A stretch of 64,000 bases of DNA, taken from NCBI RefSeq assembly GCF_937616625.2, contig NC_065574.1, positions 25,236,501-25,300,500 on the forward strand, written 5' to 3'. The position numbers and the translations under genes are program-made. The DNA is from Mercurialis annua (lineage: Eukaryota > Streptophyta > Magnoliopsida > Malpighiales > Euphorbiaceae). The notes under the pieces were generated by a model. That model ran no database searches. It had not been told where the DNA came from and worked only from the letters and a program-made list of their open reading frames with translations. Positions within the stretch are counted from its first letter, which is position 1. Each line of letters starts with the position of its first letter. Positions 23,992-35,146 of this stretch are shown piece by piece.

Positions 23992-24677
23992 TTTTTGTAA
24001 CAATTAAACAATTTGAACACAGTGTCCTGTAATATTCTGAAGTACATTTTTGTCGTAAGGTTCAAATTTCTTATTTTCATGTGTTCCTTTATAAATGTTT
24101 AATTTAGTTGCATTTCCAAATCGCCCTATTTAATGTGATTGGTTATAAAAAGTTGATCGGCTGGTATTCCGATGCTTTTTCGTTAATCACCTATGTAAAT
24201 GCGATATGTAAAAACTTGATCAGCAGATATTATGATGTTTTTTCGTTAATTGCATATGGAAACAATAACTCGATCGGCTAATATTCCGATGCTATATTAA
24301 AGAATAAGTTCAGATAACTTGGATCGGCATTTACAATTTGTTTACCATAAAATCGGCTCTATTTTCGACATTCAGAGTGAATCGCCGACCTTCAGAAACA
24401 TCGGCTTACGTCCGACGCTGAACGTCACTTCTCAAAAAATACGTCTGTCAATCCCTTCCCAGCAGCTTGGGACATAATTCTTGAGATATTGTGCGTTGAT
24501 TGCCCTATCATGAACTCGTCCCTCTATATTGGCAAGTACATATGCACCGTGACCTAATACTTGGACGATCTTATAAGGTCCTTCCCAATTTGGTGACCAT
24601 TTTCCTAATGCTTCTTTCTTTGCCTCGATAGGTAGAATGACTTTCCAAACAAGTTGGTCTAGCTGGAACTTCTTTTC
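23992..24677. other. Spacer between antisense gene and Tat pol
   Basis: Converging 3' ends of the plus-strand antisense gene and the minus-strand pol. From about 24440 to 24677 the minus strand still shows decayed pol C-terminal sequence; the rest is AT-rich with no gene seen. Several GATCGGCTGATATTCCGATG-like phrases recur loosely at 24150-24290. Confidence 0.5.
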
Positions 24678-25472
24678 TCAAACTCGCCTGTTGTATATTC
24701 GTTCTACCCTTCTCTTTTGAGCTTCTAAGTGGTCAAGCGCCAACAATCGTTCTTCGTCTAAGTCTAAAGCTCCAAGCACCATTTTGCCATGATAATCGGC
24801 CTTTGTCAAGACGTGTTGCATCTTTCGCCTCGTAGATTCCACCGTCAATTCCATTGGTAACATCACGTCATATCCATACACGAGTTTGAAAGGTGTAGTC
24901 CCCGTAGCCGATTTCTGACTCGTACGATTCGCCCAAACGGCTTCCGTCAACTACTGATGCCATTGTTTTGGATTATCTTCTATCATCTTCTGGATTATCC
25001 CCTTAATCGCCTTATTAGTTGCTTCAGCTTGACCATTTGCTTGCGCATAATACGGAATGGAATGTATCAATTTGAATCCCATATCTTTTGCATAATCGGT
25101 AATATCGCTTCCGGTAAACATAGTTCCTTGGTCTGTAGTAATAGTCTCTGGCAAACCATGCCTCAGAATAATGTATTCTCTGAAGAACTTTATGACCGAT
25201 TCCTGACTTGGTGACTTCAATGGTACGGCTTCGACCCATTTGGAGTAGTAATCGGTAGCGACAATCACAAATGTATGCCCTTTGGATGACGACGGGTATA
25301 TTTTACCGATTAAATCGACAGCCCAACCACGAAATGGCCAAGGTTTAATGATCGAATGCAACGTCTCTGCGGGAACATGCTGAACGGGTTCGACGATGGA
25401 TTTATCCAAGCCCGGCATTTCTGCATATGACCATGCGAAACAATCCTTGTATTCTCGAAGGAGCGTTATCAA
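24678..25472 (-). pseudogene. pol: Tat pol: integrase fused to pre-RT region, RT/RNase H deleted
   Basis: The frame opening at 25472 begins with the conserved pre-RT phrase LLREYKDCFAWSYAEMPGLD, yet at about residue 34 (near 25370) it runs straight into integrase (PWPFRGWAVDLIG). The whole RT and RNase H region and the integrase zinc finger are missing. The integrase triad remains: Asp53, Asp114 (TTDQGTMF) and Glu150 (GQAEATNK), with 35 residues between the last two. A single TAG at 24951 interrupts the frame, which continues in phase (WANRTSQKSATGTTPF) to 24678. A deletion in this or a parental copy is the simplest reading; the element cannot replicate on its own. Confidence 0.85.
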
Positions 25473-25532
25473 TTCGTCTCTAAATGTGACGTCGAGGCTT
25501 GCACTAATATATATCGGCTTCGGGAATGTATC

Positions 25533-27573
25533 TTACCCTAAATTAACCTCTAATAGTGCATCTTGGACTTGAGCTGGATCATCCCCCAACTTCCCCGTGG
25601 CTATTTTGAGGTCTTCTATTTTGAAGGTACCAGTAGGGTCTTGATCTGGATCCTCGTATATGCATTCCGCAGACAGTACTCCGTGACTTATTGCCAAGTC
25701 TCGGATTTTATTTAGCAGCTCTGTATGTCGTCTATCCATCGGAATGTTGCAAGATGGTGGATCGGCCGCTGCCCCCGAGGGTAATGTCTGTTGGCATATC
25801 CGCATTGACGAGGATCCTGGGACTGCTCGTATCTCGATGACTCAAAGATTGGATATTCCTCACTTGCTCGTCATACATCATAGCTTCTAAAACGTTGCTA
25901 TCTTCGCCGAAAGGGCTTGGATCGCCCTGTACTATCTCGGCCTCTCCAGCTTCTCGCCATAATATTAGCATTTGACGCATGGTGGAAGGAATGCACATGT
26001 TGGAATGAATCCAGTCACAGCCGAGTAGCATGTTGTAATTACTCCGAGCATTAACAACAAAGAAACCTTCTTCCGTCTCGACTCGTCCAACCTTTATTTT
26101 CAGGGTGATGTACCCTTCGGCGGGAGTCTCTCCTCCAGCAAAATCCGTCATGTAAACGTCTGTGGATTCTAGCTGGTGACGTTCCACTCCGAATTTTTTG
26201 AGCATTCGGGATGGCAGGATGTTTACTCCTGCGCCATTGTCAATCAACACTCTTCCAATGGAGACGCTATTTACCTCAGCCTTGATATATAACGGCCTGA
26301 TGTGCCTTGTCATTCTTGCCGGCGGTTTGCTTAAAGAGACAACTGCCGATGCATCGAAACTATTCTCGTCCGGGATTATAACATCTCCATCCAAGATTGA
26401 CTTTTGTCCTGGTTTATTCCTGAAAGAATCCGGAAGAGTAACCAGTTGGACCTCTTTTCGGTTATTATTTTTTGGAATCCACGCTTTGAGTTGTCCATCT
26501 TGGTGTACAACGACTAATTCTTTCTTCACAGGCACCCAAGCCTTCAACTGGCCATCTGCGTGACTCAGGCCTACGTCCTTATACGATCGCATATCTCCGT
26601 TTGGCGATTTCTCGACCTTTGCTGCGATAGGAGAAGGTAGCTCGTTATCCGTATTTCGTTTCTTCTCCATCCAAACTTTCCTGAGCTTCCGTTTCGGTGT
26701 ATCAAATGATTCAGCCTCCGACCTATTATGCTTGCCCTGGATTGTTTTTAGATCGTCTCTGGTTGCCCCCAGTCTTTCTTGAATCGGTCTTTTAGCACCG
26801 AAAGAAGACGTAGTGGTGGATAAACTGTCTTTGACTGGCAATCGGCACCCCGGTGCCATTTTGGGCTCTGCTGCAACCAATCGCGACTCCTGTCGCATTC
26901 TCTGCATTCGCCTCTTCTGTGTCTTGGTCATACGAGGGGTCTCCTCCGTTGGTCTGAACACCCTTTTGAAAACCGATTTCCCCTTTTGTCCAGAGGGAAT
27001 GTGCTGCTGCCACTCCTTTGTGGGCGACCTCGGCTTAAAGGTTTTGGGATTTGTTCTGGCCACTTTTTGGACGTATTCAGTCCGAGGGCGGCGCTGGCAA
27101 TGCTGACAATGTAGGCAAATCGGCTCTGGCTCAATTGGCTTGGTCGTTTGATGTTGCCTAACTTTGTTATTCACGACTACTCTTTGCCGAGGTTTCTTAG
27201 CACTCCATTTCTCCAATACTTTCCCAATACCCAATACTTGGTCCAAATTGGGACGAATCACATTGATCAAAATGCATTTTGCATCGGCCTCCCTTCTGGC
27301 GGGGAATAACAATTTCCCTTCGGTTATCGCCTTCTGGACCACGTTCCGGAATACAACGCAATTATTGGTGCTGTGTCTCCACGAGTTGTGGAATTTGCAA
27401 TAATCTTTGCCAACCAGCTCTTTGTTTGATGGTATAACATGACCCTCGGACAGGGAGATTTGCCCGTCTTTCAGCAAGACGTCGAATATGTCATCGGCCT
27501 TCGTCAAGTCGAATGGATATTCCTTTTGGATGACCGCAATCTTATTCTTTTTTACGTACCCCGGCTTCCTCAA
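25533..27573 (-). pseudogene. pol: Tat gag end, protease and linker to RT
   Basis: The frame from 27573 to 25732 has a degenerate zinc-knuckle-like YCKFHNSWRHSTNNC near residue 58, a long Lys/Arg/Gln-rich linker, then a retropepsin with active site VLIDNGAGVNILP near residue 440 and MLLGCDWIH. The frame changes near 25790 to the one ending at 25533 (ALLEVNLG), followed by broken pre-RT sequence that joins the 25472 frame. Its N-terminus is continuous with gag on the other side of LARD-C: codons before and after the insertion (27598 and 38138) join in phase. The linker contains a duplicated DGQLKAW(V/I)P phrase. Confidence 0.85.
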
Positions 27574-28197
27574 CGCTGCGCACTCCGTTGGTTTCTTCTG
27601 TCACGACCCAATTTCATTGATCGCGACCGGCGCTAGGGTATGAGTATGGTTGTACCAAAACCCGTAGCTAGCCTTGCGGATAAACAACAAATACAAAAAC
27701 CTGCAAGAAAACCAATGCTCGGGGGCAACAGAGACTTCAGCCTAGTTCTAGCAGTTCATAAAATACAATATTTATTATAAAGTGCTCATCCAACTCTGAA
27801 TCTTAAATATGGCAAAAGTACATATTAACCCAAGTTAATTAAAGAATGCCAAAATAACAGTAATCCATTGAATAACTTTATAACAAGTATTAGACATATA
27901 AGACTTCTATCTACTACTGCGGTCTAAGAATAAAATCAGTTTAATAAATTTTATTAAATAAAGTAAAACCTCCGAGGAAATAAAGAATCGCAGAGCAGCT
28001 GACTCGCTCATATCATAACCCTGGAAAAAAATTGGGAAAACAACGGGGTCAGATATACTGAGATGAGTTCATACCACTATTTACATTTATCAAGTGGAAA
28101 ACCTTTAAAACCGTTTAAAACATTTAATAACAACATTACGTATAATAGTTGGAACCCTAATCCACAATACTAAATATAACCATAATCCGATAGGCCT

Positions 28198-28322
28198 GGT
28201 CCCGAGAGCTGAGCTACACCGAGTTACCACTGACCATTCTTAATCCATAACCAGAGTCCCGAGAGCTGAGCTACACCGAGTTACTCTACTGGTCCCGAGA
28301 GCTATGCTCACACCGAGTTACC
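28198..28322. repeat. CCCGAGAGCTGAGCTACACCGAG motif cluster, LARD-C
   Basis: Three copies at about 28198, 28254 and 28288 (and 35746, 35804, 35837 in the other LTR). The outer parts (CCCGAG and ACCGAGTTAC) match the LARD-A and B motif; the middle differs. Confidence 0.8.
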
Positions 28323-30036
28323 TCCACATATCACATATATTATCTAGATCAATACCGGTGCGCACGCAGTCCTAATGATGCCCATTAGGTAGCATGTTCC
28401 AACTAAGAGCCATAATGGAAAAACAGTTCGCAATTGTACGTATACAATATATATAGATATTAAAATAACAATTTACTTAATAAAGCGGTAAATAGTAAGT
28501 ACAAACTCACTGCTTGCTAATCCACGTGATAACCTGGCAAGCAACTAAACCTGGTTCGCCTCAAAAGCACGAACGGTCGACGAGTCTAAACAAATGTAAA
28601 ATAATTATTAAAACAAACCCTAACTCTAGAGAGTACTAGACAGCAAATAGGACTAGCACAAACAACAAGTCAAGGTAAAACCAACCAGAGTAAACACAAT
28701 ACTCAATTAATTAATAAACCACAAAAGTCAAGTCTATTGAGTTCCCGCTTTAAAATTGATTTTATAAAATACCATTTAAAACAATTATTAAATAATAAAC
28801 CAAGTAATTTCCAAATAGTGGGTTAGCCGAATTAGCGGTAACTACCAAGCTAACCTCACATGTCGGGTGACCAAAGTCTAACTCGACCCAACCGTTTTAT
28901 CAAAATATAAACCATAGTTTATAATCCCAAGATATGATTTGATAAAATAATAATTGCAAGCGGAACTCAATATCCATAACCAAAAGTAACCTTTAGTTAC
29001 CGACAAAACTTAACTAAATTAATTTTACGAAAATTTCATAAAGTCGAAACATAACTTTAACCAACTTGGCACCTTAAGCCAATAATTTCAAAATAATAAT
29101 TACCCAAATAATTATATGACTAACGGTTATACAATAAATATCGAAATCAGATTATAGTTATTAAAACCAATCCGAATAATATCAATGAGCATTATCAGAT
29201 TTAAACGATGCTAACACTTGGCAAAAATCACAATTAAAATGATACTAGAACGTTCGGTTTCAATAAGTAATTATTCAATTAAACCAGTTTTGAATTCAAT
29301 TTAACAGTAGCCAACTATTATCGAAAATCAAAGGAGCTCAAACATATGAACAATCATATGCATGGCAGAAATAGGCAGCCATGAATCAAAATTGGAAACG
29401 ATGAAATCCATACAACAACAATTGTAAAACACCAAAATCATACAACAACACAAAACCCAATTTGATTATCATCAATAAAAGAGATTCACAACGGTAACAG
29501 CAAAAAATTAAAGGCAGCAGCAAAAGGAATAGTAGCAGTCCACAATATCAAAGCAACGATGCAAGAACAACAAGTCATTCGACATACCGATCGAAGATAA
29601 CAACGCGAGATGATCCAGAGATGATATGGCACGGATATGAACGTAAGACAAGGGCCTAACATTAGATTAACCATGCCTAGAAAAAGTTAATAATCGGCAG
29701 CCACAACACGTCACAGCGAAGAACCGTACATCACAAAACTAGGAAGATTGAACGTACCGTATTGAGATTTACAATGTCCGAGAATTTGAGAACGATAGGG
29801 GCTGGTGTTGTGATGAGTATAAACTTACAATGATGCTAAACAATAAGAGAATAACGAATCACGAATCGAGAACGAAGTAAACAAATAAATAACAGTGGAA
29901 GGGATGTGAATAACTTACCGAAATCAAAGCGATTGCGAATGAAAGAGGAGAGTATGACCTCAGAGTATTTAAGAGTGTGAGAGTCGGCTAGGGTTTTAAG
30001 TAAACGAATTAAAATAGGTTTAGTCTAGTTATGGGG

Positions 30037-30048
30037 TCTTTTTATAAG
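30037..30048 (-). promoter_or_regulatory. TATA box of the LARD-C LTR
   Basis: The minus strand reads GGCTTATAAAAAGACC about 535 bp into the LTR. The partner LTR has it near 37587-37598. The GC-rich repeat cluster lies directly upstream of it in element orientation. Confidence 0.5.
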
Positions 30049-30069
30049 CCAATACAATAATTTTGACAG

Positions 30070-30275
30070 AGGAGCACGATGGGAGGCGCGTTGCGAGGCG
30101 CGTTGGACCCATCGTGCCTCAATCCTTAAAGAAAACGAAATTCTGCATGAGGCACGTTGCGAGGCGCGTTGGACCCAACGTGCCTTCCAACGTGACTCCC
30201 TACACAAGGCTAAAATGCCTGGGGCGCGTTGCGAGGCACGATGATCCCATCGCGCCCACCAACGCGCCTCAAAAA
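30070..30275. repeat. GC-rich repeat cluster in the LARD-C promoter region
   Basis: Several copies of GGCGCGTTGCGAGGCGCGTT and GAGGCACGTTGCGAGGCGCG followed by GGACCC and CGTGCC-type ends, in otherwise AT-rich sequence. The other LTR carries the same cluster at about 37625-37825. In element orientation it precedes the TATA box by roughly 25-230 bp, which suggests repeated upstream promoter elements. Confidence 0.75.
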
Positions 30276-30581
30276 TAGATCCAACGGTCAACTTTCTCTC
30301 AGGCACAGCATATCCGAAAATGAGCTCGATCCGACGGTTAAATTGGCAGATATGGATGTTTTATAAAAACATGTCAGATTCAGAAGATACACTAACACAT
30401 CTTCAAAAATTATTCGGAAACTAATCAAATTGACATCGAAAGCCCACACGACACATGTGGCATATACAAGATACAACTCATACCCTAAACGAGGTGTCAT
30501 ACTTGCTAATTCCACCATAAACAATCTAAAACCAACCCGGAATCGCAATAAATCCAAGGCAGAAAAACACGGGATATTACA

Positions 30582-33500
30582 ATCTCCCAAACTTATATAA
30601 AATTCGTCCTCGAATTTAAAACAAAACACAACCCACGAAAAACATATGATAAAACTATCTACTGTTCGAACAAAACGTATAAAGCCAACATAAAACGTAT
30701 AAACAGGGTACCTAATGTAATTAAGGACAGCGCTAACAACGATACTGCAAACAAACTCTGTTTTTCAAAACGGTCTCAACGACATACGCACTTGCGTAAG
30801 TAAAACTAAACATGAGGTGGTTACAAAAAGTAACGACACTAAATTCCACGTAACATTAATGATAACGCCATTCTAGGTGAAATCAAACGAGGTAACACAA
30901 ACTCTCCCACATACGACTCGAATGAAATATTCTAGATAATAAAAATGAACCTCAAATAAAATTTCTACATAGAGAAGGTCAGCACAAGACCAGACATGCC
31001 GAAAATACATATGGGGTATTACATTCTCCCTAACCTATGAAAAATTCGACCTCGAATTTCAAATCTGAACTTATTTGCACTATAACCGTCACAACACCCA
31101 TACGCGCAAAATTCTGATTCTAACTACTTGGTGCTCCAACTATTACTCGTTCAACGCAACGTGAATAAACAACAATTCTTCAACTGAGAGTCACAACTAC
31201 TCTATACTAGAGTGGCCTCCAAAACCAGCTCGAAACTCATCTATTATAAAGACCTTGATATCTAATACAAGATCAAGTCCTTAGCTCAACTATTGTTCTA
31301 TAATTCCAAACTTTATCGCCTCAACAAAAAAACCGGAACACAAGCTGATAAATTCTTGCGTTATACAACGTTTATTTACTTCCACTTATATCATCTCGAC
31401 ATCAAAGTAATCGACAACACAATCCAATAAACATCATATAATAATTCGGTTCCAAACAAACACTACAAGGAATCATCCTAATCAATATTTTATACAAACT
31501 CGATCATACCATTAACTTGTGAATTACAAAATAAAACTCATATCGCATTTCAAAGAAAAGAGAACTTCTCTCATGATTACAAAAATCTCTAGATCAGTGA
31601 TAAACAAAATCAATCATAATGATTCTTCCAATCATTCAAAAACATAACGTCACAACTAAACTGGACATTGACTACATCTCACTTAATTACTCAACTTAAA
31701 ATTTCATCGCCCACACCAAGGGTTCGACCATTGCCCCGAACGATATCCAAACATTACAGTAATACTATTGATCAACGAAATTGATCAACAAAATCGATCA
31801 ACCAATCCAGGTTGTGGAAACCTATAAACCACGATCCTCGATTCTCGAATCAGTTAACTCCTATATCCAAATCAAACTCAAATTCACAAATTTATTCCCT
31901 AAATTGACTATTGCCTCGTATACAACGCGAGATCACTACGATCAAATCACCACGACCGGATTGTTAGTTATGCTCAAAACCAACCCCTATGGGTATAAAA
32001 TATTTTAATACAAAATATATACAAAATTTTCCACCCTGTTTAAAAGACTCTACGTCTTACACCTCCTTTTTCATTCAAACTCAAAATACCTTTACCGTTG
32101 AAAAACCATCGGTTTTGCAAACCCTTGAAATTTTCTATAAAATATTCTCATTTTAAATCTGAAATTTCCTCTTACTTTCCAATACATTTGCAAATCTATA
32201 AAACAATTCAACTGACAAAATTTATGTTCTCTTTAATTCAAACTTGTTAAAACACTTTTATCCCTTCTTTGAAAATACACCAACTGTGGAAACATCTTTC
32301 GTATTGAAAATACACATTAATGTTTCAAAATATCACAAAATTTTAAGTCGCTTCTAAATTTTCTCAAACAAAAACACAATTTGAAGAATCGTTCAACCGA
32401 AAAATTTATTATTCCTTTTGAATTAATTTTGACAAAATTTATTTCTTTCCTCAGAAGGATAAAATTTAACAACGCAATCTCTTTGTTTATGAAAATACTT
32501 TTATATCCATTTACCCAAAGTAATTGGAAAAAATCTAATCTGAAAGATAACATCTTTTTTTTAAACGCTGTGTATAAACACACGTGGAGCATAACCAACA
32601 TCCTTAATCCACAAATCGTAAATTATCACGAAAGCTTTCTATTCTAAAATACTCTATACTGCATTTATCACAACTATTTCTCGAGCGCAACGTCAAATCA
32701 TTCTTACTCATAATCACAAGATTCTGATCCTACAGACCAATCGCTCACAACGTAAACGTTCAATAACCATCACCATCATCACAGAGTATTTGTCTAGCTA
32801 CCTTTCGGTAAAAGTTTCAAAATCATTTGAAATCCAACGACTTTATATATACATTTATCACAATGTGACTCGCGATATCGTTTCAAAACATATTTCTCAA
32901 AACACTTTATCGAAAAATCCATTTTACATAATTGTGCGCCAGGGTGATGACATCTCTCATCCCCAAAGAGTTGCATCCAACCCTAATCATTACTATGCAC
33001 GTGATGCATGTACTTTTATGCATGTATAAATTATTGATTTATCTTTTATTTAGTGAACATATTTAGTGTTCAATGCAATCCTATTCGTGACATTTCAAAT
33101 GCATGTTCATGATATGTCTGGGCACAATTACATTTTGAAAATATTTCAAATATTTTAACAAATCAACCTTTGAAATTAATTCCACAATAAAACATTTGCT
33201 AGACGTTACACTCTGTGAGATGTTCACTCTATAAACTTAAAATATTATTCAAATTCCTTACTTGCAACCTAATAACATTCGATGCTAAAAACAACTCAAC
33301 CTAATAATTTTGTTACAACTCTTCTGCATAAATATCCAACTAACCTTAACTCTAATTGAAAATTATACCCAATGAACATATTACATACATTCCTATAAAT
33401 TTTACCGCCAGCTTCCGCATCGCATCATCATATTTAATGAAAACACCAGTATATAAATACACCGGCCTATCTTCTCGGTTCAAAATTTTCAATATCCTTT

Positions 33501-35146
33501 CAGGATAACAAAAAACATCAACCATTCCAGAGAAATACTCCCCTCGTTTTTCTTGACATCGAAACCCAAAGGTTTCGATCCACGAAACAAGAGCAAAACC
33601 GAACAAGGCGAACATGGTCTAAACGGAGGTCTTACTCAAAGTTCAAACCATACATCGAGGTAAGTCAACCACGACCACATGATTAAATCCTCTCACGTGA
33701 TATACCACACAAAGAGACAAAACAAAAACAATCAACTTAGTCCAACAGACAAGCGAGTTATACAACGCAAATTATTTCTAAGGGATACCAAATTTGTAAA
33801 TTATAAGCCATGCAAACATGCCATTCAGCAAAACAACTCAATCATTGTTAAAGGCAATTATTAAAACATGATACAACAAGCTTGAATCTTTGTATCGGAA
33901 TCAACTTGCAATAATATCATCCTTTAAGAACTACAAATTTTTATTTTGAATTTTAAAAGTCAAATACAAAAACTTCCAAATTTTGTTGAGCCCCACAGTT
34001 AAAACAAAATCACTTTATGTAAAAGTCTCTTCTTATTAATCAATTGCCTTAAAACGGATACCCAAGTATCTCAAACCATAAATTCATCGAGCTAGCCGAG
34101 TCATTACAACTCCCAAGCTTAACTCCTAAATTTGGGTGACCCAAGTCGGACCCAAAACAATCGTTTATAAAACGTATTCAAAATATTTGTATATCCGGAA
34201 CAATATTTTAATAAAATTTCATCCTTTGAAATTTGAGAGCTCAACTTAATCCAACCGCTAAACGGTAATTTAAAACTCAAGTGAGAAATCTTTGATTTCA
34301 AACATCTATTCCGTATATTCCAAAAATTTAACATGCTGACATACTACATTATGATAAAATAACTTCAACGTTAAATTCTTAAAATAATGGCTCATCTCAT
34401 AAAATATCATTTTGAAATCATCGCTTGTTAACACCAAGCCAAACATTATATTTCAAAATACAAGAATTTCTTTTTACTGGTAACTCAACCAAAAATAAAA
34501 CTTTTTAAGAATTTAAAACCAAACTTCTCTTATGATTCTGTGTCGAAACACAAATCAGAATAAACAAATATTCTCAATGAAAATTTTTTAAACAACATGT
34601 GGTCAAACAATGTATGACCACCAAAACACGTTTTAAAATTTAACCCAAAATTTAGCTTAACGCCTAAATGTATCTTCATAGGTACTAACGTATATAGCAC
34701 CCAACAATTACGGCCAAATGCAAATTGTACTACCATATAATTCATCGTTATTTAAAACCATTAGTGGCATAAAGCCAAAGTTTTTCAAACAACATAATAC
34801 CCAAGTATGAATTTAGAAAACATCATCAACAATAGATTTCTCGAGAAATCATAAGCAATTAAAATCACCCAAGTGAAATAACCTTAACATGATAAAACAC
34901 AGCAAGTAACATCCAAGTGAAATAAATTGTCAATCATAACATCAACACCAAATAAAGACTGACAGACATCACCTATAGGATGTAGGCTGAAAGTTTGAAA
35001 ATAAAAGATGACGTTTTAAAAGACAAGACGTGAATCCTAATTCCGCAGTAGTTCCTAAGACACGACATCTCTTATCATGCTAAAAAACATATAACATATA
35101 ACATGCATAAGTCCTTGGTTTGAAACCAAAGCTCTGATACCAACTT
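30582..35146 (-). mobile_element. LARD-C internal region, non-coding
   Basis: About 4.6 kb of AT-rich DNA. The minus strand reads AGTTTGGGAGAT (30582-30593) next to the 3' LTR, the polypurine tract. No frame shows gag, protease, RT, RNase H or integrase motifs. Segments near 32926-32975 resemble LARD-A (3803-3850) and, inverted, element B. A minus ORF at 33352-33615 (87 residues) is the longest tidy frame but has no recognisable domain. Confidence 0.8.
35131..35142 (-). other. Primer binding site, initiator tRNA-Met type (LARD-C)
   Basis: TGGTATCAGAGC on the minus strand, four bases after the 5' LTR. Same site and spacing as in LARD-A. Confidence 0.9.

Larger units (their letters stand above)
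27599..30581 (-). mobile_element. LARD-C 3' LTR
   Basis: 2983 bp and nearly identical to 35147-38132. It contains the CCCGAG motif cluster, a TATA-like box and a GC-rich repeat cluster. Short ORFs in it recur in the partner LTR and are not genes. Confidence 0.92.

Noticed and set aside
30025..30306. Arg/Ala/Ser repeat ORF (and its copy at 37591)
   Set aside because: It is produced by the GC-rich DNA repeats in the LARD-C LTR promoter region and is duplicated with the LTR.
33352..33615. 87-codon minus ORF in LARD-C
   Set aside because: No recognisable domain, no repeat elsewhere in the window and no other coding evidence; left as part of the non-coding internal region.
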